From NCBI RefSeq assembly GCF_013407935.1, contig NZ_JACBZU010000005.1, positions 62,001-126,000 on the forward strand: DNA of 64,000 nt. Reading direction: 5' to 3'. A program made the translations under genes and the position numbers. This document shows positions 55,939-64,000 of this stretch, in pieces. This DNA comes from Allomuricauda sp. ARW1Y1 (GTDB taxonomy: Bacteria > Bacteroidota > Bacteroidia > Flavobacteriales > Flavobacteriaceae). The notes beneath the pieces are model-generated. The model did not search any database and was not told the origin of the DNA. It saw nothing but the letters and a program-made list of their open reading frames with translations. Numbering within the stretch: the first letter of the stretch is position 1; each line of letters starts with the position of its first letter.

Positions 55939-58062
55939 TTATCGAATACTTTGGGCCAAAGTCAAAACCTTGTTAGCCAAGGACGAGATAGCGTTGGCGT
56001 ATCTTTGGTCCCACTCTTCCAATCGATCTGTGGATTTCAAGGAAATCTCATATTCCAATCCAGGTAAAATCCATGAAGCATATCCACTAAAAGGATCTGT
56101 TGAAGCGTACAGGGATTTGAACCACGACCCATAATACATCCCTTTTTCGTCGATAAAGCTTTTTTCCAGGGCAATCAATTGCTTGTTGATGTCCTTGATT
56201 TCCTTTTTGGACAATGCGCCCGACGACAAGGCGTTGGACAAAGTTTCATCCAAAAGTTGGGTGTTCTTTTCCAAAGTAGCAATGGATTGGTCCACTTGAT
56301 CAAAACCTTCAAATTCGGCATGGAATCCTTTGATTTTTTCCACGGTCTTGGCAAAGTGCCCTTTCAAATCCACAGCATATCGTTCTACATCGTACGGAAT
56401 CAATTCGGCATTGGCCATACGCAAGGTCATGAGTCCCGTCCATTGCTCAATGGTACCTCCCATTTTAAACTCGGGATCCACAAAAGTTTCGTAAAAGTGG
56501 AAACTGTCGTAATTGGTGTGATACAAGGTAGGGCCTCCTGCTCCACCGCTCAACGAAGGAACCCCTACGTGCATATAAAAACCGATATGGTCGGAACCTC
56601 CTCCCAAATTACCAATAGTGGGCTCCTCCTTATCACCTCTCCACTGATCATAGAGCGACTTTTCCGAATAGGGGTAATCCACTTTTTTAGCCATTTCAGA
56701 GACCAAGTTTTTCAAGGTTGGAGAGGAAGATGCACCAAAGTTTTTTCCGGATACACCTCCATCAAAATTGAGGTAGGCAACCGCTTTGGCCCCCAATTCA
56801 TCCTTGAGTTGCTCCACCCATTCGGAGGAACCTATCACACCGTGCTCCTCGGCATCCCAATGTGCAATCAGGATAGATCTTTTGGGACCGTTTCCACTTT
56901 TGACCAATTTTCCAATGCTTTCGCTCAGGGATAATAGCATGGCCGTTCCGCTGTTGGGGTCCGTGGCTCCAAAGGCCCAAGCGTCGTAATGGCACCCTAG
57001 AATGATCCATTCATCTGGATATTCGGTACCCTTGAATGTTCCCACCACATTGCTCACACGCACAAATTCCTTGGGTTGGTCTACATACAGCCGAACGGTC
57101 AATTCCTCGCCACCTTCAAGTCGGTAGGTATAGGGCAAGCCGCCCTGCCATTCTTGCGGGACCGGTTTTCCTTTCATGTTGCCAATAATTTCTTTTGCCG
57201 AACCGTAGGGCAACGGTAACACGGGTATGGTATGCAAGGCTGCTTCGGATGGGTCCATCCGCTGAACTTTCTTTTTGCCGTCCAAGGGAAGTGCAGGTTC
57301 AAAAGGGGTCAGTGGGTCTCCTTGATAGTCCAAAGTAAGAACGGAGCCCCGTTGTATGGCGCTTTCATTATAGGTGTATCCTTCGGGGTAGACCAAGCCT
57401 TTGGTGTACCCGCTATCGGCTGGGTCGGTATACATAATGAGTCCCGCTGCCCCATATTGCTCCGCAAATTTGGCCTTGTATCCCCTAAAATTCCGTCCAT
57501 AACGGGCAATAACAATTTTTCCTTTTACATCAACACCCATTTCAGCGAGGCGTTCAAAGTCTTCCTTGGTCCCATAATTGGCGTACACCACCGCAGCGGT
57601 TACATCACCACTTCCTGAATAGGCGTTCCAGCCCTTCTCCAAGGTAGGGTCAGAAGAAAACCGGTCTTCGTCCAAAATATTTTCCTGCTGGTTCAGTGGC
57701 CTACGGTAGGGCGTAACCAGTTCCACTGAGGAGCTTCCGCCAGAAGTGGACATGTAAATATCATAAGGATAGAAATCCACTTTCATCCCAGCATTTTCCA
57801 TGACGGTGGCCATATATTCGGCCACTTCTTCGTTGGCAGCAGTTCCGGCCACATGGGGTTTTTCCGTGAGTTTTTGAAGGTGCTCCCTATATTTTGGGAA
57901 ATCCACGCTTTTCAGAAAAGTAGCCTCTGTTTGGGCTTGTTTTTGCATGGCAGAAGGGGTGTACCCGTTCCAATCTTGTGCGGATAATGTCGAAGTAAGC
58001 ATTAAACCCGCAAAGGCAATGAGATACCTAGAATTTTTTCTCGAATTTTTGAGCTTGATCAT
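55939..58062 (-). CDS. exported M28 family glutamate-carboxypeptidase-like metallopeptidase
   Basis: A 707-residue peptidase of the glutamate carboxypeptidase II/PSMA type. I start at the ATG at 58062, which gives a proper signal peptide (RYLIAFAGLMLTSTLSAQ), rather than 23 codons up. A PA domain (about 105-245, VKGKIVIARYGRNFRGYKA) splits the N-terminal part. The M28 core has HYDAWAFGATDPNSGTAMLL, HWDAEEHGVIGSSEW (metal ligands and catalytic Glu) and GPTLYHTNYDSFHFYE (last His); a helical dimerisation domain closes it. It probably trims acidic peptides in the periplasm. Confidence 0.93.
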   Translation of the reverse strand: MIKLKNSRKNSRYLIAFAGLMLTSTLSAQDWNGYTPSAMQKQAQTEATFLKSVDFPKYREHLQKLTEKPHVAGTAANEEVAEYMATVMENAGMKVDFYPYDIYMSTSGGSSSVELVTPYRRPLNQQENILDEDRFSSDPTLEKGWNAYSGSGDVTAAVVYANYGTKEDFERLAEMGVDVKGKIVIARYGRNFRGYKAKFAEQYGAAGLIMYTDPADSGYTKGLVYPEGYTYNESAIQRGSVLTLDYQGDPLTPFEPALPLDGKKKVQRMDPSEAALHTIPVLPLPYGSAKEIIGNMKGKPVPQEWQGGLPYTYRLEGGEELTVRLYVDQPKEFVRVSNVVGTFKGTEYPDEWIILGCHYDAWAFGATDPNSGTAMLLSLSESIGKLVKSGNGPKRSILIAHWDAEEHGVIGSSEWVEQLKDELGAKAVAYLNFDGGVSGKNFGASSSPTLKNLVSEMAKKVDYPYSEKSLYDQWRGDKEEPTIGNLGGGSDHIGFYMHVGVPSLSGGAGGPTLYHTNYDSFHFYETFVDPEFKMGGTIEQWTGLMTLRMANAELIPYDVERYAVDLKGHFAKTVEKIKGFHAEFEGFDQVDQSIATLEKNTQLLDETLSNALSSGALSKKEIKDINKQLIALEKSFIDEKGMYYGSWFKSLYASTDPFSGYASWILPGLEYEISLKSTDRLEEWDQRYANAISSLANKVLTLAQSIR

Positions 58063-58407
58063 TTGAGTTAGTTTTGGTTGCCTAAATATAGGGTTTATAA
58101 TGCTCAAAAATTCTCCAAGCCTTGGGACCAAATCAATTTATAAAGTGTATGGAAAACTTACCACGAGGAAACAACAGCACTAAAAAATCAAAAGGACCTA
58201 CAACTGTAGATCGTTAAGACACCTAATTAACCTAACCTAAAACAATGTAAACCACTAACTCGTACTAGGATTTAATACCGAAAGGCAAACAAGACCTTTT
58301 TGGTAAGTCCGACGAATTGGTCGCTGTACTTTTACGTACGGAGATTCCGTAGAAGTGGTTTGGTTGTAGGGTAGAAAATCTTATGGACAATTATTGTCAC
58401 TTAAAAT
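58063..58407. other. intergenic region with a decayed frame
   Basis: About 345 bases between the M28 peptidase start and the acyltransferase stop, both on the minus strand. A plus-strand frame at about 58272-58350 reads LIPKGKQDLFGKSDELVAVL and stops soon after; no gene family is recognised. It may be a small dispersed intergenic repeat or a decayed gene. The promoter of the peptidase gene must be here. Confidence 0.4.
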
Positions 58408-58950
58408 TCAAGGAAAACTGTAGGCTGGAATTTTGCCTTTTACCCCCCTATAGAAATCGTGAATCCTTGCAAAATCACTTTCCTGGTTATCGGTTACCCA
58501 AAATGGTTCGCCAATTTTGATTTCTTTCTTGCCAAAATCGAAGGCCACCATCACAATGGGTACATTGGCCTTTTGGGCAATATGATAAAACCCGGTTCGC
58601 AATTGGGTTACTTTTTTACGGGTACCTTCGGGTGCCAGAGCCAATCGGAATACTTTTCGTTCTTTAAAGATTTGAACGATATTGTCCACCGTATTGGAGC
58701 TTTTGGAACGATCTACGGGTGCACCTCCCGTCCAACGAAAAAACCATCCAAACGGAGGCTTGAAAAGACTCTTTTTTCCAATGTAGTTGATTTCTTCCTT
58801 GATGACTTTTCGAATCAACAGGCCTAGAAAAAAATCTAACCAATGGGTGTGCGGAATTACAATGACGACACATTGATCCAATTTTGGAAACTGTCCGTTA
58901 AGTTTCCAACCCAACAACTTAAAATAAATAAACTTCGCTAGTGACTGCAT
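58408..58950 (-). CDS. 1-acyl-glycerol-3-phosphate acyltransferase-like protein
   Basis: A 180-residue membrane-associated PlsC-family acyltransferase. The catalytic HxxxxD is HTHWLD (about residues 34-39), the second block is GWFFRWTGGAPVDRSKSS and the phosphate-binding motif APEGTRKKV. It is short for the family because it lacks a long N-terminal membrane region. It is the last gene of the kdsB cluster on the same strand, 33 bases after the 8-oxidase-like gene, so its acceptor could be a lipid of the outer membrane; that is inferred. Confidence 0.88.
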   Translation of the reverse strand: MQSLAKFIYFKLLGWKLNGQFPKLDQCVVIVIPHTHWLDFFLGLLIRKVIKEEINYIGKKSLFKPPFGWFFRWTGGAPVDRSKSSNTVDNIVQIFKERKVFRLALAPEGTRKKVTQLRTGFYHIAQKANVPIVMVAFDFGKKEIKIGEPFWVTDNQESDFARIHDFYRGVKGKIPAYSFP

Positions 58951-58983
58951 GATTAGAAGGATTCGTTCCTTGTAGAACCAACC

Positions 58984-60114
58984 CTATATTTTTTCGAACA
59001 AGGCCTGAAGTCTTTCGGGCGTCATTTTGGTTTTCCAATCCTTTCCCAATGCATTTTCCCAAAGAGGCTCCAATCCCATCGAAACATTGACCATTACATC
59101 AAAGTCATTCTGGGTAAGATCCGCACAGATACCTTTAGGCAATGTAATCGAATGCTTGTCCATCATTTTTTTGAACAGTGCTACTCCTTCGGGATAAAAT
59201 TCCTCCAAATGCTGGAACACCAAGCAGTTTCCGATACCATGCTTTACACCCAATAAATACGATAGACCATAGCTCATGGCATGTGCCACCCCTACTTGTG
59301 AATAGGCGATGCTCATTCCACCATGCCAGGAGGCCATCATCAATTTATCGCGGGATTCCTCCGCTGGTAAATCTTCCAAAAAGACTTCCTTGCACAATTC
59401 CAGCGCCTTTTCACCGTAACTCTGGCTAAAAGCGTTCAAATAAGTGCCTGTTAACGATTCCACGCAATGGATATAGCAGTCCATTCCGGTGTAGAACCAT
59501 TGCTCCTTGGGCACGGTTTCACTAAAATCGGGATCTAACAGCACTTGGTCGAAGGGGGTAAAATCGGAATTGATTCCCAACTTTTTTTCTGGACCCAAGA
59601 GTACCGTGGTCCGTGAAACCTCTGCCCCAGTTCCGCTAATCGTAGGAATGCCGACATGATACAGTGCTGGCTTGTTCACCAAGTCCCATCCTTGATAGTC
59701 CTTGGCCAATCCTTTGTTGTTCAGCAATATGGATACGGCCTTGGCCAGATCGAGCAGGGTTCCCCCACCGATTCCAATGATACCTGAGGGCATTTCCTTG
59801 TACTTTTCACGTATTTGGGCAACCAAAGCATCTACCTGGGCCGTTTTGGGTTCCTCCTCAGCCGAGATGAATATGATTTCGTCATTGAACATAAGGGGCA
59901 CTTTGGCCATGAACCCTGTGTTCTCAAAAAAATCATCCACCAAAAAAATAAAGGGTGCCTCCGAACTTTTTCGTTGGGGCAATAAAATGTCGCCCAATTG
60001 CGAAAAACATCCCGACCCAAAAATGACCCTGGGAACCATGGGAAAATTTTTATAGGCCGTTCTGTGGGTTGAGGCTATTTCTTCTTGCTTCTTCAAATTA
60101 TTCGCTGTCTTCAT
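58984..60114 (-). CDS. kdnB: iron-containing alcohol dehydrogenase, KdnB-like 8-oxidase
   Basis: A 376-residue Fe-dependent alcohol dehydrogenase. The cofactor-binding GIGGGTLLDLAKAVS, the GTGAEVSRTTVLLG stretch and the metal ligand histidines (HAMSYGLSYLLGVKHGIGNC) are present. Similarity in the N-terminal part and its place directly after kdsB and a HAD gene point to 3-deoxy-D-manno-octulosonate 8-oxidase (KdnB), which with the aminotransferase KdnA makes 8-amino-Kdo for lipopolysaccharide. It begins at the base after the HAD stop. No kdnA lies in this window. The assignment relies on context as well as sequence. Confidence 0.78.
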   Translation of the reverse strand: MKTANNLKKQEEIASTHRTAYKNFPMVPRVIFGSGCFSQLGDILLPQRKSSEAPFIFLVDDFFENTGFMAKVPLMFNDEIIFISAEEEPKTAQVDALVAQIREKYKEMPSGIIGIGGGTLLDLAKAVSILLNNKGLAKDYQGWDLVNKPALYHVGIPTISGTGAEVSRTTVLLGPEKKLGINSDFTPFDQVLLDPDFSETVPKEQWFYTGMDCYIHCVESLTGTYLNAFSQSYGEKALELCKEVFLEDLPAEESRDKLMMASWHGGMSIAYSQVGVAHAMSYGLSYLLGVKHGIGNCLVFQHLEEFYPEGVALFKKMMDKHSITLPKGICADLTQNDFDVMVNVSMGLEPLWENALGKDWKTKMTPERLQALFEKI

Positions 60115-60819
60115 TTAGTTGTCCAAATACTTCAAAACATCCTTTAGACGGTTCAATTTCAAGTGGTTATTGACCATTTCATCTTCCGGTACCATCTCGT
60201 GGGCCCAAGTGGTATGAAAGGGCACATGAACCGCTTGCGCTCCAATATTCAAGATAGGCAATACATCCGACTTTAAGGAGTTTCCTATCATCAAAAATTC
60301 CTTGACATCGATATTCAAGTGGTCCAACAGATTCTTGTAATTGCTTTCCTTTTTATCGCTCAACACCTCCACATGATGAAAATATTGGGAAAGTCCCGAT
60401 CTTTCCAACTTTCGTTCCTGATCCAAAAGATCGCCTTTGGTAAGTACAATCAATCTATATTTTCCCGATAGTTTGGCAAGTACTTCCTCCACCCCATCGA
60501 GGAGTTCCACCGGATGCGAAATCATTTTTTTACCTAGCTCCAATATCTGGGCAATGGTCTCTTGCGGGACCTTGTTATTGGAAAGGTCCAATGCGGATTC
60601 TATCATGGAAAGCATAAACCCCTTGATGCCGTAACCGTAGCTGTCCAAATTGGCCATTTCCATTTTAAAGAGCTCTTGGTCTATTTTGTTCTTGGTTTCG
60701 TAGCCTTCCAAAAGTTCCGCAAACTTTTCTTCGGTATCCCTAAAATAGGTCTCGTTGACCCAAAGGGTATCATCGGCATCAAAACCAATGGTTTTTATAT
60801 TGCTGAAATCTACTTCCAT
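60115..60819 (-). CDS. HAD superfamily phosphatase
   Basis: A 234-residue C1-cap HAD hydrolase. The nucleophile motif is FDADDTLW (residues 14-21), followed by the helical cap, the Thr motif VLTKGD and the acidic motif [17 protein letters not shown]. It is not the short capless type of Kdo-8-phosphate phosphatase (KdsC); it is closer to YjjG-like nucleotidases. It overlaps kdsB by ten bases and abuts the kdnB-like gene, so it likely acts in the same sugar pathway, but the substrate is unknown. Confidence 0.87.
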   Translation of the reverse strand: MEVDFSNIKTIGFDADDTLWVNETYFRDTEEKFAELLEGYETKNKIDQELFKMEMANLDSYGYGIKGFMLSMIESALDLSNNKVPQETIAQILELGKKMISHPVELLDGVEEVLAKLSGKYRLIVLTKGDLLDQERKLERSGLSQYFHHVEVLSDKKESNYKNLLDHLNIDVKEFLMIGNSLKSDVLPILNIGAQAVHVPFHTTWAHEMVPEDEMVNNHLKLNRLKDVLKYLDN

Positions 60820-61538
60820 ACTTTTCGTGCACGTTCCAAGTCTTCAGGCGTATCAATTTCGATACCGGTGACATGGGTCTCTACCATTTTTATTTTTTTG
60901 CCATATTCCAAAAAGCGAATGGCCTCTATTTTTTCCTTGGCTTCCAAAGGCAACATGGGCAACTTTTGAAAATCCATCAGCGCCCTTTTTCTGAATACGT
61001 AGACGCCTTTATGTTTGTGATAGGTGGCATCCACTTTCTCATCCCGAGGATAGGGAATCGGGGAACGTGAAAAATATAGTGCAAATCCTTGATTATCCAC
61101 AACGACCTTTACCGTATTGGGGTTGGATATTTCGTCCCAATCGGTAATGGGTGTCATCAACGAACCCAAATCAATTTCCTGCTCGGTATCATTTTTAAAC
61201 ACTTTGATGATTTTTCCTAAACTATCCGCATCGATAAAGGGTTCATCACCTTGCACATTGATCACCACATCCACATCCATATCTTCTACGGCTTCGGCAA
61301 TTCTATCGCTGCCGCTTTCATGTGTTTTTTTGCTCATAATGACTTTTCCGCCAATAGCTTCAATGACTTCGGCAATAATTGGGCTATCGGTCACTACAAA
61401 TACGTCGTCGAACAGTCCGGTATGGACCGCCGCTTCATAAGTTCTTACAATGACAGGCTTCCCACCGAGATCCTGCATCAATTTGGCAGGAAAGCGCGAG
61501 GCTTGATAGCGAGCGGGAATCATGGATATTATCTTCAC
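60810..61538 (-). CDS. kdsB: 3-deoxy-manno-octulosonate cytidylyltransferase
   Basis: A 242-residue enzyme activating Kdo (or 8-amino-Kdo) as the CMP sugar for lipid A assembly. The N-terminal [20 protein letters not shown] nucleotide motif, [28 protein letters not shown] and the [11 protein letters not shown] active-site stretch are all standard. Start ATG at 61538 gives the canonical N-terminus. First of four overlapping or adjacent minus-strand genes that look like one envelope-sugar operon. Confidence 0.95.
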   Translation of the reverse strand: MKIISMIPARYQASRFPAKLMQDLGGKPVIVRTYEAAVHTGLFDDVFVVTDSPIIAEVIEAIGGKVIMSKKTHESGSDRIAEAVEDMDVDVVINVQGDEPFIDADSLGKIIKVFKNDTEQEIDLGSLMTPITDWDEISNPNTVKVVVDNQGFALYFSRSPIPYPRDEKVDATYHKHKGVYVFRKRALMDFQKLPMLPLEAKEKIEAIRFLEYGKKIKMVETHVTGIEIDTPEDLERARKVWK

Positions 61539-61564
61539 TTTTAGGTTTTTGGTTTGAACAATGG

Positions 61565-62137
61565 TTATTTGGCTCTTGGCCGTATTTTTCGGTAAATTCT
61601 GAAGATGATCAGCAAAATGATGATGACCAATATCGCAGCAATGGGCGGCACTAATATGGAGGCGGTGCTCACGGCAACGGCCGCTCCCGTTTCAACGGTC
61701 GATACCAATGGGTTGGCCAATCCACCCGTGGTCCCTGTTGAAGCCAATCTACCCGTAGCATTGGCTCCTTTGATGGCCGTAGCGGTTCCTCCCCCGGCAA
61801 TGATGGCCAAAGACCAAGTGATTACCGGATCCATATTGCTTGCGGTGCTTACCACGGCGGCAGTGCCAGCTATCCCGGCCAAAGGCAGAGCTATGGTATC
61901 CAAGGCATTGTCGACCCATGGGATAAAATAGGCAAATATCTCGACCACCGTGGCAATACCCAAGGTAATGAGCGCGGTCAGACTCCCAATCCATTGCCAG
62001 TTATCGTTGAGTTCCCACACCCCTAAATAAGCCGCAAAACTAAGGGCAAAAAGGGGCAAAAAAACACGAAAACCAGCGGAGGCCGCCAATCCTATCCCTA
62101 AAAACAAACTTATTATGGTATCTGGTTCAATGTTCAT
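61565..62137 (-). CDS. DUF4126 family membrane protein
   Basis: A 190-residue integral membrane protein with four to five hydrophobic stretches. The N-terminal [20 protein letters not shown], the [18 protein letters not shown] segment and [20 protein letters not shown] match DUF4126. It ends in a short basic tail ([11 protein letters not shown]) that would sit in the cytoplasm. Function unknown. It is in the same orientation as kdsB, 27 bases upstream of it, so co-transcription is possible. Confidence 0.88.
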   Translation of the reverse strand: MNIEPDTIISLFLGIGLAASAGFRVFLPLFALSFAAYLGVWELNDNWQWIGSLTALITLGIATVVEIFAYFIPWVDNALDTIALPLAGIAGTAAVVSTASNMDPVITWSLAIIAGGGTATAIKGANATGRLASTGTTGGLANPLVSTVETGAAVAVSTASILVPPIAAILVIIILLIIFRIYRKIRPRAK

Positions 62138-62161
62138 GCCGATGTCTAAATTAGCCTTTTC

Positions 62162-63595
62162 CTAGCCAAGAAAAAAATCATCCTTGAAACCTATTAAATA
62201 GAGTTGACGCTCGGCCCTTGTTACGGCAGTGTACAACCACCTTAGGTAATCCTTGTCCACCCCATTGGGCAAATATGGTTGTTCCACGAATACCGTATCC
62301 CACTGGCCCCCTTGCGATTTATGGCAGGTAATGGCATAGGAGAATTTTACTTGCAGGGCATTGAAGAACTTGTTGTTTTTGACACCTAAAAACTTGCGGT
62401 ATTTGGTCTTTTCATGGGCATAGTCCTTCATCACCTCTTGGTACAGCTTATTTCCGTCCTCATAGGAAAGAGATGGTGTTTCTGCCGTGATGGTATCCAA
62501 CAGTAGAACCGTCTCAAAGGGCCTTTGATTGGGATAATCCACCATTTTTACCTTTACCTCGGCAAACTTGAAGCCATACAACTCCTTGATGGCAAACAGT
62601 TCGAGCACCTCTATAATATCACCATTGGCAATAAACCCCGCCTCGGAATTGGGCTTTAGCCAAAAGTAGTTGTTCTTCACCACCATCATATAATCACCTA
62701 CGGCAATTTCATTTTCCAAAAAAAGGATACGTTCACGGATGTTCTGGTTGTACAGGTTGGCCCTCTTGTTGGAACGTACAATAATGGCTGTTTGTTCCTT
62801 GCCGTTTTCACTGTAGGACGAATCAATCGCCTCTTGGATTTCGTTGCCATCGATAAGCCTAACGATATCGGTAAAATGGCTGAGTTCAAACTTAAACTCC
62901 TCAAAAAATTCGGATTGCAATTGCTCACGGAGGTTCGTGGCATTGTGAAGGATACCGGAATCGCCCGATTGTCGCATCACCTCATCGAGTTCCAAACATT
63001 CGACATCCTTATTATAGTGTAAGGATAAGCGGCCCTCATCCAGTGCAGGACTGAGTTCCAGCTTTACGGGAGGCAACTGCGCAGTATCCCCGATCAATAT
63101 CAATTTACAGTTATGTCCCGAATGCACGTACTGCATCAAATCATCCAAAAGCGAACCGTTTTCGAACAATTTGGAATCCGCTGGGGTATCAGGAATCATG
63201 GAAGCTTCATCCACAATAAAAATGGTATTGCGATGTTTGTTTGGAGCCAACACAAATTGGATACCTCCGCCTGACTGCTTTTTGGGAAAATATATCTTTT
63301 TATGGATGGTAAAGGCCTTGTTTCCGGAATAAACGGACATCACTTTGGCCGCCCTACCAGTCGGGGCCATCAATACCGCACTCATTTTCACCTTCCATAA
63401 ACTGCTCACCAGGGTAGCTACCAGTGTCGTTTTTCCCGTTCCTGCAAATCCCTTTAAAAGGAACAGTCTGTCCTTTTGTTTTCCTAAAACAAAGTTAGCC
63501 AGCTTATTAAGGGCTACATCCTGTTTTAAGGTAGGTGAATGGGGAAATTTCTCGGTTAAAATTTTTAAAAATGTAGGTACGGTAGCATCATTCAT
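62162..63595 (-). CDS. RecD-like ATP-dependent DNA helicase
   Basis: A 477-residue superfamily 1B helicase. Walker A is FLLKGFAGTGKTTLVATLV (about 42-60), Walker B IFIVDEASMI (about 125-134), and motif III GDTAQLPPV. The C-terminal UvrD-type domain contains FSYAITCHKSQGGQWDTVFV, the hallmark of this group, and the late LRWLYTAVTRAERQLYLIGF motif. It lacks RecB/RecC partners nearby and has the short form common in Bacteroidota. It is divergent from a small membrane protein gene. Confidence 0.92.
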   Translation of the reverse strand: MNDATVPTFLKILTEKFPHSPTLKQDVALNKLANFVLGKQKDRLFLLKGFAGTGKTTLVATLVSSLWKVKMSAVLMAPTGRAAKVMSVYSGNKAFTIHKKIYFPKKQSGGGIQFVLAPNKHRNTIFIVDEASMIPDTPADSKLFENGSLLDDLMQYVHSGHNCKLILIGDTAQLPPVKLELSPALDEGRLSLHYNKDVECLELDEVMRQSGDSGILHNATNLREQLQSEFFEEFKFELSHFTDIVRLIDGNEIQEAIDSSYSENGKEQTAIIVRSNKRANLYNQNIRERILFLENEIAVGDYMMVVKNNYFWLKPNSEAGFIANGDIIEVLELFAIKELYGFKFAEVKVKMVDYPNQRPFETVLLLDTITAETPSLSYEDGNKLYQEVMKDYAHEKTKYRKFLGVKNNKFFNALQVKFSYAITCHKSQGGQWDTVFVEQPYLPNGVDKDYLRWLYTAVTRAERQLYLIGFKDDFFLG

Positions 63596-63654
63596 GGAGC
63601 CTAAATATAGTGGTCTTTTTTAAAGCAAAAAGTTTCCCAATAAAAAAAATATTG

Positions 63655-63662
63655 TAGATTTG
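63655..63662 (+). promoter_or_regulatory. -7 promoter element of the last gene
   Basis: TAGATTTG matches TAnnTTTG and lies 40 bases before the ATG at 63703. A clear -33 TTG is not visible upstream. Confidence 0.5.
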
Positions 63663-63702
63663 TCTTTAACCACTAAATTAACTTTGAAAGACAGTATCAG
63701 AT

Positions 63703-64000
63703 ATGTTAAACTTAATTCTTATTGTTGTTTTAATATGCCTTGTGACCGTAGGGCTTGTTTTCTTGATCGATAGATTTTTACCTCAAAAAGTGAAGCCTGT
63801 ACTGGTGATTCTCTTTGGAATTTTGAGCATTTTCCTAGGATACAAAATATACGATTCCATTAATGCTCCCATCGAATTCAACAAGGTAAGAAACGAAAGA
63901 TTTGCCAAGGTAATCAACAAACTAAAGGACATCCGGGATTCTCAGGAAGCCTACAAAACGGTGAACGGAAAATACGCCAACGATTTTGAAAGCTTGATCA
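63703..64000 (+). CDS. small membrane protein, truncated by the window end
   Basis: The start of an unrecognised gene: 99 codons are visible, still open at base 64000. The ATG at 63703 leads into two membrane segments (LNLILIVVLICLVTVGLVFL and PVLVILFGILSIFLGYKIY) separated by a short loop with DRFLPQKVK. A soluble, charged part then begins (FNKVRNERFAKVINKLKDIR followed by DSQEAYKTVNGKYANDFESL). The last portion resembles the start of pilin-like or periplasmic domains with the AYKTVNGKYA pattern, but this is not enough to name it. Confidence 0.75.
   Translation, partial: MLNLILIVVLICLVTVGLVFLIDRFLPQKVKPVLVILFGILSIFLGYKIYDSINAPIEFNKVRNERFAKVINKLKDIRDSQEAYKTVNGKYANDFESLI

Noticed and set aside
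1-64000. CRISPR arrays or complete insertion sequences.
   Set aside because: No regularly spaced repeat series longer than three units and no transposase gene were seen; the three 21-bp repeats at 52951 lack variable spacers.

Overview
The window looks like chromosome of a marine Flavobacteriaceae bacterium (Bacteroidota). The signs are a SusC/SusD pair with an ECF sigma factor and FecR, several TAnnTTTG-type -7 promoter elements, lipoproteins with the SCS/GCS lipobox, an IntDOT-type integrase, a fused aspartokinase-homoserine dehydrogenase, and an 8-oxidase of the KdnB type beside kdsB. No rRNA or CRISPR array was seen; there are two tRNA genes.

Layout. 1-753: 3' part of murQ. 1025-3397 (minus): an accessory cassette with an SRAP/HMCES-type abasic-site protein, two small unknown proteins and a DUF932 protein. 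3946-4878: a nitrilase-superfamily amidase. 4964-6400: a DASS anion transporter. 6479-19254 (minus): a polysaccharide/glycan utilisation locus in the order sigma factor, FecR, SusC with STN domain, SusD, secreted PIG-L deacetylase, FucP-like MFS transporter, ROK kinase and a large PcRGLX/YetA-like lyase-type lipoprotein, closed by a terminator at 6424-6463. 19.3-24.1 kb: an esterase, a decayed AraC helix-turn-helix, and a histidine kinase/response regulator pair whose kinase is frameshifted at a run of nine A.

24.1-31.2 kb is a recombination hot spot. It holds a decayed integrase fragment, two lipoprotein genes, an AbiEi/AbiEii type IV toxin-antitoxin operon with paired operator-like palindromes and bracketed by 36-bp exact direct repeats, an intact IntDOT-like integrase, then tRNA-Pro and tRNA-Ser. 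The integrase faces the 3' end of tRNA-Pro, the usual target side for such elements.

31.3-64 kb is mostly housekeeping: a PgpH-type HD phosphodiesterase, thiolase, an NlpC/P60 peptidase, a TPR protein, gyrA, clpC, NAD(P)HX repair (nnrD/E), the thrA-thrB-thrC operon preceded by a short Thr/Ile-rich leader peptide, an M24 aminopeptidase, gcvT with a coupled reductase-like gene, a Kelch-like lipoprotein behind three 21-bp repeats, pterin dehydratase, a YebC-family protein, an M28 peptidase, a Kdo-related cluster (kdsB, HAD phosphatase, kdnB-like) with an acyltransferase, a DUF4126 protein, a RecD-like helicase and the start of a small membrane protein.

The points most worth following up are the repeat-bounded AbiE island with its operators, the thr leader peptide, the poly-A frameshift in the kinase, the small glycan locus, the SRAP cassette and the 21-bp repeats at 52951.
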